Shown: piece by piece, positions 56,224-64,000 of the stretch
Layout of the letters: each line of letters begins with the position of its first letter
Position numbering within the stretch: the stretch's first letter is position 1
Origin: Cordia subcordata
Taxonomy: Eukaryota > Streptophyta > Magnoliopsida > Boraginales > Cordiaceae
DNA length: 64,000 nucleotides
Direction of reading: 5' to 3'
Assembly: GCA_028554755.1 (NCBI GenBank)
Contig: JAPTOF010000016.1
Coordinates: 13,202,001-13,266,000 of the forward strand
Notes under the pieces: generated by a model
The model's input: only the letters and a program-made list of their open reading frames with translations
Told to the model about the DNA's origin: nothing
Databases searched by the model: none
Made by a program: the position numbers and the translations under genes

Positions 56224-59182
56224 TATTAATCACCTTTTTTCTTCCTTCTATTTTTGAAGTGGGGCTTATTATATGTTATAGGCCTATTGGGACTTGGTAT
56301 AAAAGGTAAAAGGTGCTTGAAAGGAAAGTCAAATGGAGCTAGTTGGTTAATTACGTGAAATGGATAACAAGACATATATTGAGTGATTGACCCAAAAACG
56401 CCAAGACATAGATTGAGTGTCTAGATACTGATTTTGAATTTTGGTGCTTATTTGCAATTTTATAATGCAAGGTTTGACTCACATAATATCATTTCATTGG
56501 ACAGTTCCATATTGTAATTACTAGATCATGTAAAATTACTATCCTTCAAATTGCAAGATGTGTTCGATTATCATAGTATGATTACATAAGATGTGTTCGA
56601 TTGTCATAGTATGATTACATTTTAATTTCTTGTATTACTTTTGGTAGTACAATTAGAAATTATATAACTAAAAAAATTAATTTTAAAAATAAATATTATT
56701 TATTCAAAATACTAATAGAAATTCATACTAGTTTCTAACAAATATTTAAGAACAAAAATTATTTATTAAAAATATTTAAAGATAAATACTATCTTCGCTT
56801 CTATTATTTCTGGAAATAAATTTATTCAACAAAAATATTTAATATTTCAATCTTATAACCAACTCAAATAAATTTACAAATTAATACAAACAAAAATTCA
56901 AATATAACCAAGTAGGCCAAATATGAAAAGAATAGAAAAAAAATGTGAAATTTATTAGAGAGTCATTACACACTTTGCAATTACCGCCAATTTAGACATC
57001 TTCTACAATAATTAGAGAGTGTAATTGAGTTAGTCCAACTACACTTAATGCATTCTTAACTAAAATTAATTATACCAAATAAATACATTAATTGTGTAAT
57101 TACCACCAATTATACTTAATTGTAAAATAAGTGGGTGTTAAATGAAATGTGTAAAATCTTATGAGATACTTTGATTTAAAATTGGGTAAAATTTATACTA
57201 AACCGCCCTCTCCCAGAGGTGTTTTGTCAATCATATGATATTCTTTTGTTTTAAAACTCACTAATATTTTCTTTTATTTTATAGAATATTGCACAAAATT
57301 CCTAAAACATTGAGGGTTGTGTGCAACATACTTTAAGCATATAGGGAAATCCTGACAATATTTTGAATAATATAAGAGAGATATTAATAGATTTTAAGAT
57401 TATAGGAGTTTTATGTAATTTTGACCAAAAACAAAAAGTAAAATACATTTCACTTATGTAATTTTCACAAAAAAACAAAAAGTAGAATACATTTTACTCT
57501 ATAAAACTTGATAAGATAATCTCAGAATTTATGATATATGGCGGAATGCTTTTAATAGTATGTCTCCTGTCTTATTGCAATTGAAGAGACAACGTTAAAC
57601 CCTGTAGCTGCATATAAGAGCATACATGAATGGAGAAAAACACTAATTTACCTCCCGCCCTACATACAAAGTCCAACGTGTAACTCTAATATCATATTGA
57701 AACTCATAAAATTCTATTTAAAACTAATTAATATTAAGTAGAGTCATCTAAAATCTTATAAGATGTGATTTTTCCGAACCAAAAGACTCTAAACACCATC
57801 ATTACAAAATTTGTGGACAAACGCTAGCTTGCCACCATCAATGTTTTGCCCTTACTCATTTAGTATGAGATGGGAACACTTCAATGAATATCTTTATATA
57901 TAAATACTTTGTTGGTATTACATGTCTATGTCAGAATTTATTGTTGTTCGAAATAAATTTATCTTAAATTTGAAATTAGAAAAATATTTTATGTAATGTC
58001 GAAGATATTTTGATAAATATGGTTTTTTTTTCCATATTTTGTAATGTTTTGTCTATATGGTATATTTCCATATTGTAAATCAATCCAGAAGTGACTAACG
58101 AAATTAACATTAATTGTAATTAGCATGTTTTTGGTAACTAAGCTCCTATAAAAAGAGGTCACATATGTACATATTTTTTATTTTGAAAATATACACAAGT
58201 TCTTATGTAAAAATATAGAAAAATAAGAAAATTTAATATCACTTTATAAGATCTTGGGCTACTACTCATATTAAGCAATTGGTTTTTATAATGAAACCTC
58301 AATAATTCTTTACATAGTATTGAGCTGGGTTGGTTTTGACCCAATTTCTCGCGTTGAGCATGTGTGGCTCGTCTTTGCCATGTGGAGCTCCCAATTTCTC
58401 CTCAGTCATGTGGCACTCCCTATTCTAGCTGCATGGAGCTTAGCTTCCGAGGAGGTATTGAAATATATTCTCCTTCCACGTAAAAAAATTAGAAAAAACT
58501 AAAACCACCTTATAAGTCTTGGGACACTATTTATATTAATTAATTGGTTTCTAGGATAAAGCCACAATGATTTTTCACATGTAACATTTAATTTTACATT
58601 AGTTATGCATAAAATTTCTAATTGAGTTTACAATAACTTGAGTTCATTACTATTATTAATATAAGGTCAAATATTTTGAGTTAGTTAACTAGACTCAATG
58701 TATTGGAGTTACAATAGCAATTCTTTGTTAGCTTATTTATGTTTGATTTATAATAATTTAAGTTCACTACTAGTATCATAATAGGTTTATTAATTAGCAT
58801 CTCAAACCAATTAATTAAACTACTACTACCATTACAAATTTCAGTATTTCAAATTAATTAATTAAATCTTATATATTGACAAACGAATAATATAACCTAT
58901 TATATATATTCTCTGGTAAGTAATCCAACCAAAATATAGAATCTCCATTGTTACAACCAATGCATGTCAGGACTTACTTAGAGGAATTTAACCTTTTAAT
59001 TTTACTTGTACTGTCTTTCTGTTTTTTCATAATAGCTCCACCGACGCGATTTTCTAATACTTTTCTTGCTTAGTTGCTTTCTTGAGTTTATTGACTTTTA
59101 TTTGTGGAAACTCCATGCAATCTTTTGACATCATCCTCAGTCTTTTGACAATGACAATAAGACACACTCTTTTGACTCTAAA
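56224..59182. other. 5' flank of the GULLO gene, no other gene seen
   Basis: AT-rich intergenic DNA holding the gene's promoter. A possible minus-strand TATA (CATATAATAA) lies about 45-60 bp upstream of the ATG but is weak. A 33-bp tandem duplication around GATGTGTTCGATT lies at 56,555-56,620. Segments at about 58,237-58,316 and 58,510-58,583 are direct copies, about 273 bp apart. Short frames at 58,159-58,502 show no product. Confidence 0.45.
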
Positions 59183-59405
59183 GGTTAGTTTGGATTAGCT
59201 TTTTTTTTTAGGAAAAATATTTTTTTAAAAAAATTATATTAAATTTGTAATAATTATTTGATTTAGTTTTAAAAAAAGTTAAAATTTTGAAAAAAATTTA
59301 AATACAGTTTTTTTTTAAAAATCAAAATTTTCAATTTTTCAAAAAAAAATTGTTCAAAAACTGTTGAAAAAAACTTTTTTAAAAAAAACCAATCCAAACG
59401 AGTCC
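59183..59405. mobile_element. Small MITE (about 223 bp)
   Basis: The left end GGTTAGTTTGGATTAGCTTT and the complement of the right end GGACTCGTTTGGATTGGTTT form an inverted repeat of about 25 bp continuing into poly-T/poly-A arms, so the whole element can fold back. No clear target duplication. The GTTTGGAT terminal motif is common in plant MITEs. Confidence 0.55.
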
Positions 59406-62400
59406 TAGAAAAAACTCCATTTTCGATAGGATCACACATCCATGTATATATATTGTGTTAGCTTCTTGCATGGGACAATCTCAACAACGTTTAAAAAACA
59501 TCTCATTGAGTCAAATGGAGGTCTCACGTACATTTAAAACCTATTTTCGATCACGCTCAACCATCATTTTAATTGAGTTTTTTTTCTCCTTATGGCTGGC
59601 AATTGTAGTGCTGCACAAGATATTCATTAATTTGTGATTTCATCGTTGAAGATGTGTAATGTAGGTACTATTTGGAGATTTTGTTACATTAATTAATGTT
59701 TTCAGCTTTGAGGTGGATTTCTGTTGGGCAAACAGGTGGCTCTTTAATTTGAAATGCCTGAAAAGTGACAGGTTGGTGTTGTTCTTAATTGACTGCTCAA
59801 TTACTACACTTTGCGTGCGGCATTGGATGATGTGACGGAAGGTGTTGAATTGAACTTTGATTGTTTAATGGTTTGATGTTTCGACCAAAAAATAAAGGAA
59901 AAAGAAAAAAGAAATTGAGTGATGTAAAACTAATGATAACTGAACAAAATTAATTACATATATGGCATAAACGAAGAAATGCATGTTGCATTTACAGTGT
60001 ATTTAGAATAAATGAATTCTAAAATTCTATGAAATTTATTTCTGGATTTAATTTTGTTTGCTAGCATTTTTAAAATATGGACCATACTAAATGGCCAAAA
60101 AGTATTTGGCCAAAAATAATTAAAATGCTTTTGAAATAGATAAAAAGGCATTTCTATTCCAAATTATAATTAAAAATAATTACTTATTTATATTCTCTCC
60201 TCGTTATAACAGCACGCTTTCTCCTCGTTACAACTCTTTCTTTCTCTTATCATTACTACTCTTTCTCCTTCCTCATTTACTTATCTTAAACTCATACTAC
60301 TCTCTCCCCCCTTCCCTCCTCCCCTCACGTGTCTCCCCCACTTTTTTGGTCAAAATATTAACCAACATTTATTTCTCACTTTTTTTTTTAATGTTTGCCT
60401 TTTATACTTCCAAAATTTGATTCCATAAAATCCTAATAAATTTCCCTCTAAAATTGTTTGTCAAATAGAAGTAAATTCACACAAACATATCTATGATGTA
60501 TCATTACGCTTTTACATTAGAATCATATTATGATCATAATTTAAGTTTATAAAATAATATAATTATAACAAATTATTTATTATATAATTGTTATAAAATT
60601 ATTTTATTACAAGAAAATTTTATATGTTATATTTTTTTAGAAAAATGGTTGTTTAGGTAGAGAAATAAATAAAAATGTTGCATAACTATTTTCTATCCAT
60701 TGGCAATACAGAGTTAAAAAAAAATCATAAAAGACAAAATTTGTGATACATTATTAAGATGGATAACAATAGGTGGCTAAAAATATTTTTTCTTTGGTAA
60801 AGAAATATAATAAAGAAAAAAAGAATGAAAACATATTAGGATAAGGTAGGGAAAAGAAAGGCATAAGGTATGTGATAGCAGGAAAAACATGTAAGAAAGA
60901 TAGAGAAAAAAATAAGACATGAAAAAAAAAAGTAGGATAAGACATTAAGGCTATGATTGAAAAAATAAATAAAATAAAACACTAATTGGACAAATAACTA
61001 TTATAATAATCTAATACTTTCCATTTTCTTTTACTTACCCTTTATCAAAATTTTTTTTCCTTTTTTTTGAAATCAACATATCATTATTTAGTAAATTGAC
61101 TATGAAGTAAAAGTAAGATTCTAGATGTAAATTAATTATGTTTGTTTTATTATTATTATAACTTATTAGATTATTATAAATCACAATATTATAACTTAGT
61201 TGATTAATCAGGGTGAAGCCAAACATAAATTAATTATATTTATTTTATTATTATTATTATAACTTAGTAGATTATTATAAATCACAATATTGTAAATTAG
61301 TTGATTATTATAAATTACAATATTATATGGACAAGCAAACTCTTATGTGCCATAATATTCTACTAACAAATAGTTAATGAATTTAGGCATGAAAAATTTC
61401 AAAATGAACAATCAATGCGGAACCAAAACCTTGATTAAAAGGGGTCAAAAAGTTAAATATTACAATGTAACATAAAATACATCCCTCTAGCAAATAAAAG
61501 AGTTTTTTCTTGGTCTTGAAAGTTTTAGTTGCATAGTTAGAGAGAGAACAATAATAAAATTTTATAGAAGTAAAAGAGTCTAAAGAGTAAAGATGGTTAG
61601 TTTATCAATTATTAAATTATCTATATATTTTATTGTTTGTAAAACTGAGTTATGAGTTAATTTATTGATTTTGCAAGTCTAACTTTATTAAATTATAAGT
61701 ATAAGAATATATTTTTGTTGTTTAACTAAAAACCACATCTTTTCATTTATCTTTAATGAAACATCAAATGTGAAATCTTAAGGGACCCTTTATAACTTAA
61801 GATGGGTCATATAAATAAATTAATTTAAAAAATATTTAAAATTACAAATAATGATGACGATTTATCAAATACAAGGGAGTCATTTGACCCTTTTAATCCT
61901 ATGTAGTTTGGTCAATGTGGGTAATATTATATTCTAGAAAAATCTTATTAATACTAATTCCTTGATTATCTATAGATCAATATTTATATAGTACTATTAA
62001 TAAAATTATAAAGTATTTATACAGTACTATTAATAAATTATACCTAAAAAAATTAAAAGGTTTTAGAAGATGCCACATCATTTTCCAAGAAGCATTACGA
62101 GGTGAAACATCATATTAACTATTGTCTAATTTGAGGCCACAAGAGTAATTTTTAATTTTTGTGGGCTTCGCTTTTAATGATCACTCAATAACGAATATAA
62201 AAAGTACAAAACATTAAAATAAAACATGTTTATAGGACGTCTAAAATGAAAAGATACACAGGATTACATTTATAGAATATTTATAGAAAAGTAAAAATAT
62301 AAAAATAAGTATCTTCAAGAAGTTTTGAAAGGTGTTGAGTCATCTTAATATATCTTAACTTGAGATGGAATCAATAATTCTTAATTTTTATTGGTTATGT

Positions 62401-64000
62401 TTTATTAATTACTAATTAAAAAAATAGAAACAAAAATGTAAAAAATAAAATTACAAAATTGATATATATACACACACACACACACTATTAATAAAATTGT
62501 AAAGTATTTATATAGTACTATTAATAAATTAATAAAATTATATCTAAAAACTTAATAAGTTTTAAAAGATGCCACATCATTTTTCAATAAGTATTACAAG
62601 GTGAGACATCATATTAACTATCTTCTAATGCATATGTTTTTATGAATATTTGGTATTAAATTATGAACATTCACCTCATAAGATCTTGTGATAGTCAAAA
62701 TAAGTCTGATCACTGAGACAATAGAGCAGCTCTTGGAATTCTTTACCCATGTTTCATTCTTTCAACAAAATATCCCAATAAAGCAGGAATATGTATGATC
62801 AAACTAAAGACAAACTATATTAAAATTGTGGATCCAAGCGGAATCTTTTTCATTTTTAGTGTTTTATATGATGAATATTGCTTCATCGACAAACTAAAAA
62901 AACTAACTATAAATAAGATCATGAGTAATAACATTGATGTAACTATTTAAAATGTTAAATTTGTCCTAAATGTTTCACCACATAATTTAATTAGTCCATA
63001 TTATTTTAAAATATTCATATTAATTCTTAATATTTTAGAAATTTATTCAAATTAAATTTTCTTTTTTCTTATTCATTTTTATTAATTGGATGGGCGCTAA
63101 TTAAAAAAATAAAAGTTATTAAAAATGAATATTTTTTAGATAATAAAATTTAATTTGAGTGTATATAAAAAATATTGAGAATGTTGAGAAACAACGTCCA
63201 ACAAGTACTACATTGACTATTGTCTTGGCATCGTATCTGGTTTTACAATTAGCTTTTCGGTAGCTGGTTTGACTTCTATCTATTTTGTCTAATGTGTATA
63301 TACACACACATGTTAGTCAATTTATTAGAAATATAATGTGTGTTGGTCAATTCATTGAAAATGATATACTTGTTGGTGGTTGAATATTTAATTATGAAAG
63401 AGAAACAAAAGGTTTATTTTAAATTAAAAATTTTACTTTTTTTCATTGAGGGTAAAATAGTCCACAAAATATTAAAAATACGAATTTATCCCCATTTTGG
63501 CCAACTTTTTCTAACCACAAATTTTTATTCTTAAAATATAAAATTTATTTAAAAATTCAAGATTGCAAATCTTAATTTGCTCAAACTTTACTCAAATACT
63601 AACCAAGAGACAAAATGTGCAATTCTCTAAAAGTCAAATTAACAAAAACTATTTAAAAAGAAAAAAACATACTTATAAAATATAAATATAATACACATTT
63701 CTTTTAACCCCCCCCCCCCCGCCCCAACCACAACAACAATTAGGCCCTTTAAGCGTCAAAATTAACTATGGGAATTAAATACTTTGTGCCAAAAACAAAA
63801 AAAAATTAGTACGAAATTTTGCCATGGATAAGAGAACCTGTGGCTGATTTGAAACTTAAGCCAAAATTTGCATGAGTAAGATTACTCGTGACCTAATTAA
63901 TTTTTATTTTTTATTTTTAGTAAATTAATGTACCAATGTTTGTCACTGGTAATTTTACCCTTGGCTATATTTTAGATATTAATCTAGATAAAAAATATAA
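59406..64000. other. AT-rich intergenic DNA without recognisable genes
   Basis: No frame longer than about 65 codons and none with a known motif. Repeats seen: a tandem duplication of about 105 bp (61,121-61,310), a direct repeat of about 150 bp at about 61,980-62,130 and 62,485-62,630 (both with GATGCCACATCATTTT), an (AC)n run near 62,470, and a run of 13 C at 63,708-63,720 followed by GCCCC. Otherwise I see nothing to annotate. Confidence 0.5.

Noticed and set aside
63708..63725. Run of 13 C as a structured regulatory element
   Set aside because: A single homopolymer run in intergenic DNA is not enough; it may be slippage or a sequencing effect.
1..64000. tRNA, rRNA or organelle-derived inserts
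   Set aside because: I looked for tRNA-like cloverleaf ends and conserved rRNA stretches. Only the tRNA-Asp-complementary primer-binding sites of the retrotransposons were found.

Overview
The window is plant nuclear DNA, most likely from a dicot. It holds many Ty3/gypsy LTR retrotransposons of the Athila type, one spliced plant gene for an L-gulonolactone oxidase-like flavoenzyme, and AT-rich intergenic DNA with small DNA transposons. The species cannot be named from the sequence.

Positions 1-46,200 are a pile of nested retrotransposons. Their gag, protease (PR), reverse transcriptase (RT), RNase H (RH) and integrase (IN) frames are almost all broken. From the left: element 1 (minus strand, runs off the left edge) sits inside the integrase of element 2 (plus strand, ends 9304). 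Element 2 sits inside the gag of element 3 (plus strand, ends 13,853). Element 3 abuts a Copia-like remnant (13,854-15,242, minus). Then come element B (15,243-22,167, minus, left end lost) and element D (minus). D is split into three blocks by a complete 11-kb element C (25,358-36,370) and a clean solo LTR E (37,014-38,903). D lies just behind the primer-binding site of element G, of which only the LTR and that site are visible (42,711-44,365). G lies in a gag relic of a different Ty3/gypsy type, H (44,366 to about 45,720). Five primer-binding sites match the 3' end of plant tRNA-Asp with some mismatches. Target-site duplications support the C and E insertions.

Positions 47,793-56,223 (minus) hold the only intact host gene. 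Four exons with GT-AG introns join in frame to a 588-residue secreted VAO-type FAD oxidase of the plant GULLO family. Its introns are large (320, 4,229 and 2,115 bp) and contain a long-TIR transposon, a possible MITE, a compound microsatellite and a minisatellite with ordered spacing. A Mutator-like MITE with a 10-bp target duplication lies just 3' of the gene.

Positions 56,224-64,000 are AT-rich and show no convincing gene, only a MITE, short tandem duplications and a poly-C run.

The most interesting signals are in the LTRs. One is a pair of small hairpins in the transcribed part of the LTR, kept in diverged copies and showing a paired G:C to A:T change. Another is palindromic GTCGAC-centred modules crowded upstream of the TATA box. 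A third is a second polypurine-like motif about 930 bp before the true one. I saw no new defence or metabolic system.
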